From positions 3,038,001-3,102,000 of the forward strand of contig CAWAJM010000001.1 of the NCBI GenBank assembly GCA_963782445.1: a stretch of 64,000 nucleotides of DNA, written 5' to 3'. The notes beneath the pieces are model-generated. The model searched no databases, was not told where the DNA came from, and was given only the letters and a program-made list of their open reading frames with translations. Positions 44,300 through 52,466 of this stretch are shown one piece after another. Each line of letters begins with the position of its first letter. Positions within the stretch are counted from its first letter, which is position 1. The position numbers and the translations under genes were made by a program. Source of the DNA: ZC4RG20 sp963782445 (lineage in GTDB: Bacteria; Pseudomonadota; Gammaproteobacteria; Steroidobacterales; Rariloculaceae).

Positions 44300-45187
44300 A
44301 TGCACCCTCGCACGACCCGCCTGCGGGCGATCGCCGTCGGGCTGCTCCTCGCCGCCGCCGCACCCCTGCTGCTTGCCGACGAGCCGGCCGCGCCCGATGC
44401 GCAGAGCCCGGTCGCGCGCGGCCATTACGTGCTCTACGCGGCCGGCTGCATCGCCTGTCATACCAAAATGGGCGCGAACGCACCGGCGCTCGCCGGCGGC
44501 CGCGCGCTCAAGACGGATTTCGGCACGTTCTACACGCCGAACATCACGCCGGACAAGCAAACCGGCATCGGCGGCTGGACCGAGGCACAGTTCGCCGAGG
44601 CGCTGACCCACGGCGTCGCGCCCAATGGCGAGCCGCTCTACCCCGCGTTTCCCTACACGTCCTATTCCGGCATGCGCGAGCAGGACGTGCGCGACCTCTA
44701 CGCCTACCTGCAGACGGTCACGCCCGTGCACAACGAAGTGCCGGCCCACGACCTCAAGTTCCCGTACAGCATCCGCTCGGCGCTCTGGCTCTGGCGCAAG
44801 CTCTACTTCCATCCGCAGCCGTTCAAGCCCAATCAGGGCAAGTCGGAGGTGTGGAACCGCGGCGCGTATCTCGTGCAGACCGAGAGCCACTGCGGCGAAT
44901 GCCACACGCCGCGCAACTTCATGGGGGCGCCGGAGAAGAACCGGCGACTCATGGGCGGCGTCGGACCGGAAGGCGACAAAATCCCCGACATTACGCACGA
45001 TAAGAACGGCATCGCCTCCTGGAAGATGGACGATCTGACGTACTTCCTGAAGACGGGCTTCCTGCCGAGCGGCGACGTTGTCGGCGGCAGCATGTACAAC
45101 GTCATCAACGACTCGACGAGCCATCTGACGGACGCGGATCGCGCCGCGATCGCGACCTACCTCATGGATCTGCCGCCGGCCGGCTGA
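44300..45187 (+). CDS. dihaem c-type cytochrome
   Basis: A 295-residue periplasmic cytochrome. The signal peptide ends PLLLADEP. Haem sites are CIACH (Cys50-His54) and CGECH (Cys198-His202). TPNITPDKQTGIGGWTEAQF and LKTGFLPSGDVVGG are typical of the cytochrome subunits of membrane alcohol dehydrogenases and related quinoproteins, so it is a candidate electron acceptor for the PQQ enzymes at 14-22 kb. It overlaps the convergent uracil-DNA glycosylase gene by 26 bases at the 3' end. Confidence 0.88.
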   Translation: MHPRTTRLRAIAVGLLLAAAAPLLLADEPAAPDAQSPVARGHYVLYAAGCIACHTKMGANAPALAGGRALKTDFGTFYTPNITPDKQTGIGGWTEAQFAEALTHGVAPNGEPLYPAFPYTSYSGMREQDVRDLYAYLQTVTPVHNEVPAHDLKFPYSIRSALWLWRKLYFHPQPFKPNQGKSEVWNRGAYLVQTESHCGECHTPRNFMGAPEKNRRLMGGVGPEGDKIPDITHDKNGIASWKMDDLTYFLKTGFLPSGDVVGGSMYNVINDSTSHLTDADRAAIATYLMDLPPAG

Positions 45188-45938
45188 GGTCGACGCCGAG
45201 CGCGGCGAGTTGCTTCTCGACGGTCGGGGCCCAGCCCTGGTTCGCGAGGGGGCTCGCCGGGCTCGGATGCAGGATCGTAGCGACCGCGCAGTTCACGCCT
45301 TCGAGCGCTGCGCGGGCGCGGCGCTCGGCAAAGGCGCCGATGCCGATGACGATGCGCGGCGCGAAATGGGCGACTGCGTCGCGCAAAGCCTCGTCACAGG
45401 CCGCGAACAGCGCCTCCTTCTCGGCCCGCGGCAACTTGTCGGGGGTGCGGTTGCGGCCGCTCTCCTCGACGAAGGCCAAGGGACAATAATTCGCGACGAA
45501 GAACCGCGCGAAGAAGGCGTCGGCCGTGCCGTAGCGCTCGCGCGCCCACCCCCAAAGGCGTGAGCCGCTGATCTCGCGGCGCGTGCAGTCGAAGCCGAGC
45601 ACGGGGCGCTTCGGGTGCTCGCGTGCCGGGCGCCGCACATGCCCCGCGATACCGAGCCAATCGCGCACCATGACGACGTCGCCGAAGGGCACGCCCGTCT
45701 GCACCATACCGAAAGGCCCTGGGTTCATGCCGAGCAGCAGAACCTCACGCCTGCCCCGTCCGTAGCGCGTCAAATAGCGTTCGTGGGGCTCACGCGCGTA
45801 CACGAGCGGATCGTAGGTGCAGCACACGGGCGCCGCGAAGCGCATGCGCTCCACGCGGTCGGCCAGCGTGCGGCTGGCCCGCACGAGCGCCGTGGGCGGC
45901 GCGGCGCGCCGCGCGGTAGCGGAGCCCTGCGTGGCCAT
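45162..45938 (-). CDS. SMUG1-type uracil-DNA glycosylase
   Basis: A 258-residue DNA-repair glycosylase. The active site motif is LLLGMNPGPFGMVQTGVPFG with the catalytic Asn; the second motif is ILHPSPASPLANQGW. RDWLGIAGHVRRP and SGSRLWGWARERYG are typical SMUG1 features. It removes uracil and oxidised pyrimidines. SMUG1 is uncommon in bacteria but known in several proteobacterial groups. A 40-residue polar N-terminus precedes the domain. It lies one base upstream of the otsA stop region on the same strand. Confidence 0.88.
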   Translation of the reverse strand: MATQGSATARRAAPPTALVRASRTLADRVERMRFAAPVCCTYDPLVYAREPHERYLTRYGRGRREVLLLGMNPGPFGMVQTGVPFGDVVMVRDWLGIAGHVRRPAREHPKRPVLGFDCTRREISGSRLWGWARERYGTADAFFARFFVANYCPLAFVEESGRNRTPDKLPRAEKEALFAACDEALRDAVAHFAPRIVIGIGAFAERRARAALEGVNCAVATILHPSPASPLANQGWAPTVEKQLAALGVDLSRPAADP

Positions 45939-47318
45939 CTAGCGGCCTGCGCTCTCGAGCGCCTCGACGAACCGCGTCGACCAGGCGTGAATGTCGTTGC
46001 GCGAGACGACGTCGAACATCGCCCGGTGGCGGCGGCGGCGTTCGTCGATGGGCATCTCGATGGCCTTCTGCAGCCCGTCCGCAACGCCCTCCTTGTCATA
46101 CGGGTTGATGAGCACAGCGCCGCCGGCGAGCTCGGCCGCAGCTCCGCAGAGCTCGGAGAGCACGAGGGCACCGGGATCGTCCGGGTCCTGGCTCGCGACG
46201 TATTCCTTGGCGACGAGGTTCATGCCGTCGCGGACGGGCGTGACGAGCCCCACGCGCGCGAGCCTGAAGAGCGTCATGAGCACGCTCGGGTCATAGGCGC
46301 GGTTCAGATAGCGGATCGGCACCCAATCCATCTCCGCGAAGCGCCCGTTGATGTTGCCGGCCGCTTGCTCGAGATCGTTACGGATCGTCTGGTAAGCCCT
46401 GATGCCGGCCCGGGTCGGCGGGGCGATCTGCATGTAGATGACCTCGCCGCGCGTCGCCGGATAGTTCGTCAGCAGGCTCTCGTAAGCTCGGAAGCGCAGC
46501 TCCAGGCCCTTGCTGTAGTCCAGCCGATCGACGCCGATGATGAGCTTGCGCGTGCCGAGGCTCTTGAGGAGCCGCTTGAGCTGTGCCCGCTCGAGGTTCT
46601 CGCCCGCGAGCTCGCGGCAGCGCTCCGCATCGATGCCGATCGGGAACACGCCCGCGCCGAAGACGCGGCCGTACGCCCGTAAGCGGCCGTCGGGCAACAC
46701 CTTGCCGCCCGTCTCCGGCTGCGTCAGGCATTCCTGGAACGACCAAAGATCCCGGTCGGTCTGGAAGCCCACGACGTCATAGGCCGAAAGCGCGCGCAGA
46801 ATTTCGCGGTAGCACGGCAGGGCGCGCAGGACGTCGAAGCCCGGAAACGGCACGTGCAGGAAGAAGCCGATCGGCTGGCGCACGCCCGCGAGCCTGAGCT
46901 CCTCGGCGAGCGGAATCAGGTGATAGTCGTGCACCCAGATCATATCGTCCGGCTCGAGCAGCGGCAGCAGCCGGCGCGCGAAGAACTGATTGACCCTGCG
47001 ATAGGCGTCGTATTGGGCGCGGCTGTACGTGAAAAAGCCGAGCAGGAAATGGAACAGCGGCCACAGCGTGTTGTTGCTGAAGCCGTTGTAATAGCCGTCG
47101 TAGTCCTGCTCGTTGACGTCGACGGTCACGAAGCGGATCTTGCCCGACGTCGTCGATTTGGTCGCGGCGGGGGTTTCGACGCTCGTGTTGCCGCTCCAGC
47201 CGAACCAGATGCCGCCCCACTTCTGCAAGGCCGCCATGACGCCGACGGTCAGGCCGCCGGGCGCCTTGCCGCCGCGCGGCAGGGCCACGCGATTGGAGAC
47301 GGCAACGAGCCGGCTCAT
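45939..47318 (-). CDS. otsA: trehalose-6-phosphate synthase
   Basis: A 459-residue GT20 enzyme that joins UDP-glucose and glucose 6-phosphate. Markers: LVAVSNRVALPRGGKAPGGL, LWPLFHFLLGFFTY, WVHDYHLIPLAEELR, GVDRLDYSKGLELRFRAYE and GMNLVAKEYVASQ. Length is normal. Its ATG overlaps the otsB stop by four bases, so the pair is translationally coupled. Trehalose is expected to serve as osmotic and desiccation protectant. Confidence 0.95.
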   Translation of the reverse strand: MSRLVAVSNRVALPRGGKAPGGLTVGVMAALQKWGGIWFGWSGNTSVETPAATKSTTSGKIRFVTVDVNEQDYDGYYNGFSNNTLWPLFHFLLGFFTYSRAQYDAYRRVNQFFARRLLPLLEPDDMIWVHDYHLIPLAEELRLAGVRQPIGFFLHVPFPGFDVLRALPCYREILRALSAYDVVGFQTDRDLWSFQECLTQPETGGKVLPDGRLRAYGRVFGAGVFPIGIDAERCRELAGENLERAQLKRLLKSLGTRKLIIGVDRLDYSKGLELRFRAYESLLTNYPATRGEVIYMQIAPPTRAGIRAYQTIRNDLEQAAGNINGRFAEMDWVPIRYLNRAYDPSVLMTLFRLARVGLVTPVRDGMNLVAKEYVASQDPDDPGALVLSELCGAAAELAGGAVLINPYDKEGVADGLQKAIEMPIDERRRRHRAMFDVVSRNDIHAWSTRFVEALESAGR

Positions 47319-48058
47319 GCTCGCGCCGGCCGCGCGACGGCGGCCTCGAGCCAGCCCAGCACGGCGCTCACGTCGCGGAGCCGCCAGCCCGCCGCGGTGT
47401 CCCCCTCGCCGACCTTGACGGATACACCGCCGAGCGCGTTGACGGCCGCAAAGCCGAGCTCGTCCGTCACGTCATCGCCGGCGAACACGGGCGTGCGGCC
47501 GTTGAACGGCGCTTCCTCCATGAAAGCGCGGATCGCATCGCCCTTGTTCGCGACGTTCGGCTTGATCTCCACGACCTTGTGCCCGAGCAGCACCTCGACT
47601 TCGGGAGGCAGCAGCGCCTGCAGCGATTCGACGAACCTATGCACGTCGGCCTCGAGCTCGGCCCGGTTCCGATAGTGCAGCGCGAGGCTCACGCCCTTGT
47701 CCTCGAGCAGCAGCCCGTGGCGTGCGGCGAAGGCACGCACGCGCTCCTGAGCGGCCGGCGGGATCGTACCCGCGGCCGCGGATAGGCGGCCCGCCGCGTC
47801 CCGGCGCTGCAGGCCGTGAACGCCGGCTGCGACGAACGAATGGGGCGCGAGAATCCTGTCGATGTCCTCGATGGCCCGGCCGCTGACGAGCGCGACCGCG
47901 CCGCCCGTCGCGAGAGGCAGGGCGGGCAGCAGCGCGGTCAGCCGCGCCGAAGCGGCCGCGAGCCGCGGATGATCGACGATCTCGAGCAGCGTGCCGTCGA
48001 GGTCGAGAAAAAGTGCCGGGCGGGATGGCCAGGGCGGGAGCGCTTGGGCGTCGGTCAT
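47315..48058 (-). CDS. otsB: trehalose-6-phosphate phosphatase
   Basis: A 247-residue HAD phosphatase. Motif I is FLDLDGTLLEIVDHP; ALVSGRAIEDIDR is motif II; KGVSLALHYRN and EIKPNVANKGDAI are the OtsB-specific substrate sections; FAGDDVTDELGF is motif IV. It removes phosphate from trehalose 6-phosphate made by OtsA. The ATG at 48058 fits the domain start; the frame is open further upstream but without homologous sequence. Confidence 0.94.
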   Translation of the reverse strand: MTDAQALPPWPSRPALFLDLDGTLLEIVDHPRLAAASARLTALLPALPLATGGAVALVSGRAIEDIDRILAPHSFVAAGVHGLQRRDAAGRLSAAAGTIPPAAQERVRAFAARHGLLLEDKGVSLALHYRNRAELEADVHRFVESLQALLPPEVEVLLGHKVVEIKPNVANKGDAIRAFMEEAPFNGRTPVFAGDDVTDELGFAAVNALGGVSVKVGEGDTAAGWRLRDVSAVLGWLEAAVARPARA

Positions 48059-48174
48059 CCGGCCACCATACCGTCGTGTTCGGGGCGGAGCAAAACGGGC
48101 CCGGCGCCCGACGGGCGCCGCCCGGCGACGCCGCCGCGTGCACGGATAGGGTGCAGCGGCCGCACCAAGACGGC

Positions 48175-48189
48175 GCACCCGCGCGGTCC
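48175..48189 (+). promoter_or_regulatory. possible NtrC half-palindrome upstream of glnK
   Basis: GCACC-N5-GGTCC resembles the NtrC site GCACC-N5-GGTGC with one mismatch. It lies about 52 bases upstream of the -24 box. An AT-rich block (about 48206-48236) between them could allow bending. Weak on its own. Confidence 0.3.
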
Positions 48190-48240
48190 AGCGCACGTCG
48201 ATTTCATCCTAACCATATGAAATTAAAAGAATAGTACAAG

Positions 48241-48256
48241 TGGCACGGTTGCTGCA
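48241..48256 (+). promoter_or_regulatory. sigma-54 promoter of glnK-amtB
   Basis: TGGCACGGTTGCTGCA fits TGGCACG-N4-TTGCA with one change in the -12 box. Predicted transcription start is near 48267, about 97 bases before glnK. This is the location and sigma factor expected for a nitrogen-regulated ammonium-transport operon. The 305-base gap 48059-48363 holds no gene. Confidence 0.8.
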
Positions 48257-48363
48257 ATAGGGTGCCGCGTGTCGCGACGGCTTGCGCTGAAAAGGAACCA
48301 GTGAGTCCTCGGCGGGTCGGCCGCGACGACTGGCAGGTAGTTCAACACTCACGGGGTGCAACG

Positions 48364-48702
48364 ATGAAACTCATCACGGCGATCATAAAGCCGTTCAAGC
48401 TCGAGGACGTTCGACTCGCCCTCGGCGAAGCCGGTGTCCAGGGCCTGACGGTGACCGAGGTCAAAGGCTTCGGTCGGCAGAAAGGCCATACGGAGCTGTA
48501 CCGGGGCGCCGAGTATTCGGTGGACTTCGTCCCGAAGACGAAGATCGAGGCCGCCGTTCCGGACGGGCTCGTCGAACAGGCGGTCGAGGCCATCCTCGGC
48601 GCTGCGTCCACGGGCTCCATCGGCGACGGAAAGGTGTTCGTTTCCGATCTCGAGAACGCAATGCGAATTCGGACCGGCGAAACCGGCGATCAGGCGCTTT
48701 GA
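48364..48702 (+). CDS. glnK: nitrogen regulatory protein P-II
   Basis: A 112-residue PII protein. MKLITAIIKPFKLEDVRLAL, TVTEVKGFGRQKGHTELYRG and IGDGKVFVSDLENAMRIRTG match the family almost residue for residue. Tyr51 is the uridylylation site in the T-loop. The adjacency to amtB makes it GlnK by context, though its sequence is close to GlnB. It senses 2-oxoglutarate and ATP/ADP and, when unmodified, blocks AmtB. Transcribed from the sigma-54 promoter at 48241. Confidence 0.94.
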   Translation: MKLITAIIKPFKLEDVRLALGEAGVQGLTVTEVKGFGRQKGHTELYRGAEYSVDFVPKTKIEAAVPDGLVEQAVEAILGAASTGSIGDGKVFVSDLENAMRIRTGETGDQAL

Positions 48703-48726
48703 ATCAGACCTAGAGGAGAACGAAGG

Positions 48727-50124
48727 ATGAAGACTTTGAAAAGACTCGGCGCCGGCGCCTTCGCACTGCTCGTGGCAGTGCCGGCCTTCGCCGCCGATGC
48801 CCCGAAGCTGGATACCGGCAACACGGCGTGGATGCTGACCTCAACGGCCCTCGTGCTGTTCATGACGGTCCCCGGCCTCTCGTTGTTCTACGCCGGCATG
48901 GTGCGCGCAAAGAACGCGCTGTCGGTCATGATGCAGTGCTTCGCCATCACGTGTCTCGTCACCGTGCTATGGGCGCTGTACGCCTACAGCCTCGCCTTCG
49001 GCACGGACGTGAACCACTTGATCGGCGTCGGCAAGCTGTTCATGGCGGGCGTCGGGGTCGACGCGGTCAGCGGCTCGATACCAGAAACCGTCTTCTCGAT
49101 GTTTCAGCTGACTTTCGCGATCATCACGCCGGCGCTGATCATCGGCGCGTTCGCCGAGCGCATGAAGTTCTCGGCGCTGGTCTGGTTCACGGGCCTGTGG
49201 CTCACCCTGGTCTACGCGCCGATCGCGCATTCGGTCTGGGGCGGCGGCTGGCTCGGCTCGATCGGCGTCAAGGACTTCGCGGGCGGCACGGTCGTGCACA
49301 TCAACGCCGGTATCGCGGGCCTCGTCGCGGCGCTGGTCATGGGCAAGCGTCAGGGTTTCGGGCAGCTGCCGATGAAGCCCAGCAACATTCTCTTGACCGT
49401 CGTCGGCGCCGGTATGCTGTGGGTCGGTTGGTTCGGGTTCAATGCGGGCAGCGAGCTCGCGGCCGACGGCACGGCCGGCATGGCCATGGCCGTCACCCAG
49501 ATCGCCACGGCCTCCGCGGCGCTGGCCTGGATGTTCGCGGAGTGGGCCACGCACGGAAAGCCCAGCGCCCTCGGCATCGCCTCGGGCGCAGTCGCAGGCC
49601 TCGTCGCGATCACGCCGGCCTCGGGCTTCGTCGGCCCCATGGGCTCGATCGCGATCGGTGCGGCCGCCGGCCTGCTCTGCTACTTCTCGGTCGTCAAAAT
49701 CAAGACCGCCTTCGGCTACGATGACTCGCTCGACGCGTTCGGCGTCCACGGCATCGGCGGTATCGTCGGCGCCCTGCTGACGGGCGTGTTCGTCGACGCG
49801 AGCCTCGGCGGCGCCGGCCTGGCCGACGGCGTGACGATCGCGAAGCAGTTGGGCATCCAGGCGATCGGCGTCGGCACGACGATCGTCTACTGCGGCGTGC
49901 TGAGCTTCATCATCCTCAAGGTGATCGACGCCGTCATCGGCCTGCGCGTCACGCCCGAGGAGGAGCTCGAGGGCCTCGACCTCGCGCTCCACGCCGAGAA
50001 GGCCTACAACCTCGCAGACGACAGCGATGTCGGCCGTTACGTCGAGCGCGAGGAGCCGGCGCAGGCGGGGGCGAAGCCGCGGCCGGCGCCTGCTCACGCT
50101 GCGGCCTCCGGCCACGCCTCGTAA
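48727..50124 (+). CDS. amtB: ammonium transporter
   Basis: A 465-residue channel with a cleaved signal peptide (ends AVPAFAAD) and eleven expected helices. MLTSTALVLFMTVPGLSLFY starts the first helix. The twin pore histidines are in GGTVVHINAGIAGLVAAL and DAFGVHGIGGIVGALL; KDFAGGTVVHIN supplies the conserved Asp. The C-terminal tail EEELEGLDLALHAEKAYN is the PII-binding section. A 40-residue Ala/Pro tail beyond it is not usual. Downstream of glnK by 24 bases and followed by an intrinsic terminator. Confidence 0.95.
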   Translation: MKTLKRLGAGAFALLVAVPAFAADAPKLDTGNTAWMLTSTALVLFMTVPGLSLFYAGMVRAKNALSVMMQCFAITCLVTVLWALYAYSLAFGTDVNHLIGVGKLFMAGVGVDAVSGSIPETVFSMFQLTFAIITPALIIGAFAERMKFSALVWFTGLWLTLVYAPIAHSVWGGGWLGSIGVKDFAGGTVVHINAGIAGLVAALVMGKRQGFGQLPMKPSNILLTVVGAGMLWVGWFGFNAGSELAADGTAGMAMAVTQIATASAALAWMFAEWATHGKPSALGIASGAVAGLVAITPASGFVGPMGSIAIGAAAGLLCYFSVVKIKTAFGYDDSLDAFGVHGIGGIVGALLTGVFVDASLGGAGLADGVTIAKQLGIQAIGVGTTIVYCGVLSFIILKVIDAVIGLRVTPEEELEGLDLALHAEKAYNLADDSDVGRYVEREEPAQAGAKPRPAPAHAAASGHAS

Positions 50125-50192
50125 CCCAGCGAGGTATCACAGGCCCCGGCGGGCCAAGGAAGGCCGCCGGGTGAATAGAGCCTCGTGAGTGC

Positions 50193-50231
50193 GGCCGGCA
50201 ACTGCGGAAGCGGTTGCCGGCCTCTTTTTTT
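50193..50231 (+). terminator. intrinsic terminator of glnK-amtB
   Basis: GGCCGGCAAC at 50193-50202 pairs with GTTGCCGGCC at 50213-50222, followed by a seven-T run at 50225-50231. This is the clearest Rho-independent terminator in the window. Confidence 0.92.
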
Positions 50232-51033
50232 AGGGATCGATGGCCCTCATTCGCAGATCCTTGGAAAGAATCAGCTTGACGACGAGATCATCGGAAGCCG
50301 GCGTCATCCCGACGCCGATGCCGCCTTCGACCGACAGGTTGCGGCCGGAGTAATCCACGACGCCGAACACCTGGCGCACGCGCTCGGCCGCCGGCAGCAT
50401 ATGCTTGAGCGGGCCGAGATCGTCGTACTCCTCGAGGGCGCCGGCCCACTTTCGGCTGAAGTTGTAGGCCACGCGCGTCTCCGGAACGAACTCGAGGTTC
50501 GCCGTGCCCGCGTAGGAGTTGTCGAGACTGGGGTTGAAGACCAGATCGACGCGGCCGAGGTGCCAGCCGACGATGGGACGGATCTCGTTCGTGTACCGCT
50601 TCTCGTCCCAGTGGCTGTTGTTGTAGCTGAATTCGAAGTTGACGCCGTAGAAGAACCTGCGTTGATCGGCGTGCGGCACCGCGAACAGGGCGCGTCCCTT
50701 GAAGCCGTTGAACGTCGCGCCTTCGTTCGAGGAAAAACTGTAGAGAGGCATATACAGGCCGGCCTCGAACCAATCCGTGATGCCCCATGCCCATTCGGCC
50801 ACGCCGTTCCAGGTGTGATTCGACTCGACGGCGCCTGGGAACGCCGGCGCCGTCGCGCCGCGCACGGCGTAGTTGTTGTGCCAGGTCAGATTGAAAACCC
50901 CGGGCGGCGCCAGCGCGCCGTCGTAGACCTGGATCTCGTCCGTCTGAGCCGCCGCTGCGCCGGCCCAAAGGATCGACAGCCCCGTCAGAAGCCCCAGCAG
51001 CCCGAACGGGCCGCGCGTCACCGTGCTCGTCAT
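50230..51033 (-). CDS. outer-membrane-like protein, unknown
   Basis: A 267-residue exported protein with a signal peptide ending GAAAAQTDE. Alternating strands follow (FNLTWHNNYAVRG, GITDWFEAGLYMPLYSF, YGVNFEFSYNNSHWDEKRYT, EIRPIVGWHLGRVDLVFNP, RVAYNFSRKWAGALEEYDDL), consistent with a beta-barrel. The final strand, LVVKLILSKDLRMR, does not end on an aromatic residue. I do not know the family. The start ATG 51033 has GGGGGA upstream. It converges on amtB across the terminator and is divergent from nuoA; no convincing -35/-10 is seen in the AT-rich stretch ahead of it. Confidence 0.7.
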   Translation of the reverse strand: MTSTVTRGPFGLLGLLTGLSILWAGAAAAQTDEIQVYDGALAPPGVFNLTWHNNYAVRGATAPAFPGAVESNHTWNGVAEWAWGITDWFEAGLYMPLYSFSSNEGATFNGFKGRALFAVPHADQRRFFYGVNFEFSYNNSHWDEKRYTNEIRPIVGWHLGRVDLVFNPSLDNSYAGTANLEFVPETRVAYNFSRKWAGALEEYDDLGPLKHMLPAAERVRQVFGVVDYSGRNLSVEGGIGVGMTPASDDLVVKLILSKDLRMRAIDP

Positions 51034-51305
51034 CGTCGTTTTCCCCCGGCTCGACCTGGGAGGCAACGATACTCGATTTTTTACACAATTTTGACGTTTC
51101 CCGCGCGCGACGAACGAGAGCGTACGGGACGGGCACGGCCGACCGACGACGCTCGGCGTCCAAGCTCTGTTCCGCACGTTGCAGGAATTGGACCCGGCCG
51201 CGCCGCTCGGCCTGCTCGGGCCGAGGGCTGCGGGCCCCACGCGAAGCGCGCCGTCACGCGCCTCGCGGCAGCGGCATCGGGGACGCTCCGGATGCGCGGT
51301 TCCAG

Positions 51306-51321
51306 TGGCACCAAGCTTGCA
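51306..51321 (+). promoter_or_regulatory. sigma-54-type promoter upstream of nuoA
   Basis: TGGCACCAAGCTTGCA matches TGGCAC-N5-TTGCA at all specified bases. Predicted transcription start is about 51332, 26 bases upstream of the nuoA ATG. Complex I operons are not normally described as sigma-54 controlled. The 324-base gap 51034-51357 holds nothing else I can identify. Confidence 0.62.
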
Positions 51322-51357
51322 TCGCGGCCCGGACGATCCCGTATATGCGAATCCCTT

Positions 51358-51822
51358 ATGCCCGAACAAGCGCTGTGGCCACTGGCCCTGTACATCGGCG
51401 CCGTATTGGCGCTCGTCGCGCTAGTGCTCGCGGCCTCCGCGCTGCTCGGCGAGCGTCACCATGCGAGCGCAACGGGCGATGCGTTCGAATCCGGCATCGT
51501 CCCCGTGCAGCCCGCCCGGCTGCGGCTCAATGCCAAGTTCTATCTCGTCGCGATGCTGTTCGTCATCTTCGACCTCGAGGCCGTCTACGTGGTGACATGG
51601 GCCGTCATCGCGCGCCGCGCGGGCTGGGCCCCGTACGTCGAGATCTCGATCTTCATCGCCGTCTTGCTGGCCGGTCTCGCCTACCTTTGGAAGCGGGGCG
51701 CGCTCGACTGGGGCACGCGGCCGCAGCTCGGCGGCCGGCATGCAGGCGGTCCTGCGCCCCTTGCGGGGCCGGCCCGCAACGCGACCGCGGCTCCCCCGGC
51801 CGACGGGAGCCGGCCGGCATGA
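51358..51822 (+). CDS. nuoA: NADH-quinone oxidoreductase subunit A
   Basis: A 154-residue membrane subunit with three helices. FESGIVPVQPARLRLNAKFY and MLFVIFDLEAVYVVTWAV are diagnostic for NuoA. A Gly/Pro/Ala-rich tail after LDWGTRPQL is longer than usual. First gene of the nuo operon; overlaps nuoB by four bases (ATGA). Confidence 0.94.
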   Translation: MPEQALWPLALYIGAVLALVALVLAASALLGERHHASATGDAFESGIVPVQPARLRLNAKFYLVAMLFVIFDLEAVYVVTWAVIARRAGWAPYVEISIFIAVLLAGLAYLWKRGALDWGTRPQLGGRHAGGPAPLAGPARNATAAPPADGSRPA

Positions 51823-52466
51823 AGTGGTGGCTCAGTAAACCGGAATCGCGCCGCAACGAGCCGAGACTCTCGCACGAAGAGCACCCGACCGAGCGCGTGA
51901 TGCAGCGCAATGTCTTCCTGAGCCGGCTCCAGGATCTCGTCGCGTGGTCCAGAAAGTATTCGATCTGGCCCTTCAATTTCGGTCTGTCGTGCTGTTACGT
52001 CGAGATGGCGACGTCGTTCACGAGCAAGTACGACATCGCCCGCTTCGGCTCGGAAGTCATTCGAGCGACGCCGCGCGAGGCCGACCTCATCGTGATCTCC
52101 GGCACCGTATTCATGAAAATGGCGCCCGTGATTCGGCGGCTCTACGAGCAGATGATGGCGCCGCGCTGGGTCATCTCGATGGGCTCCTGCGCGAATTCCG
52201 GCGGCATGTACGACGTATACAGCGTCGTCCAAGGCGTCGACACCTTCATGCCCGTCGATGTCTACGTGCCGGGCTGCCCGCCGCGGCCGGACGCGCTGAT
52301 CGAAGGTTTGACGCTCCTGCAGGCAGCGGTCGGCACCGATCGCCGCCCCCTGAGCTGGGTCGTCGGGCCGCAGGGCGTGGAGCGGGCCCCGCGGCCAAGC
52401 ATGCGCGACAGGAAACGGTCGATACGCACGAGCGTGCGCGACCTGCGCCCCCCGGACTCGGTGTAA
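51819..52466 (+). CDS. nuoB: NADH-quinone oxidoreductase subunit B
   Basis: A 215-residue subunit that carries iron-sulfur cluster N2, the last before quinone. Cluster ligands are in GLSCCYVEM, GSCANSGGMY and VPGCPPRPDAL. SKYDIARFGSEVIRATPREA is standard. A basic C-terminal tail (RDRKRSIRTSVRDL) extends beyond the family core. Its stop overlaps the nuoCD start by one base (TAATG). Confidence 0.95.
   Translation: MKWWLSKPESRRNEPRLSHEEHPTERVMQRNVFLSRLQDLVAWSRKYSIWPFNFGLSCCYVEMATSFTSKYDIARFGSEVIRATPREADLIVISGTVFMKMAPVIRRLYEQMMAPRWVISMGSCANSGGMYDVYSVVQGVDTFMPVDVYVPGCPPRPDALIEGLTLLQAAVGTDRRPLSWVVGPQGVERAPRPSMRDRKRSIRTSVRDLRPPDSV

Noticed and set aside
48100..48160. GC-rich hairpin upstream of otsB as a riboswitch
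   Set aside because: It is a simple GGCGCCC palindrome with no conserved aptamer-like segments, and lies ahead of the otsB start on the wrong side for a plus-strand leader.
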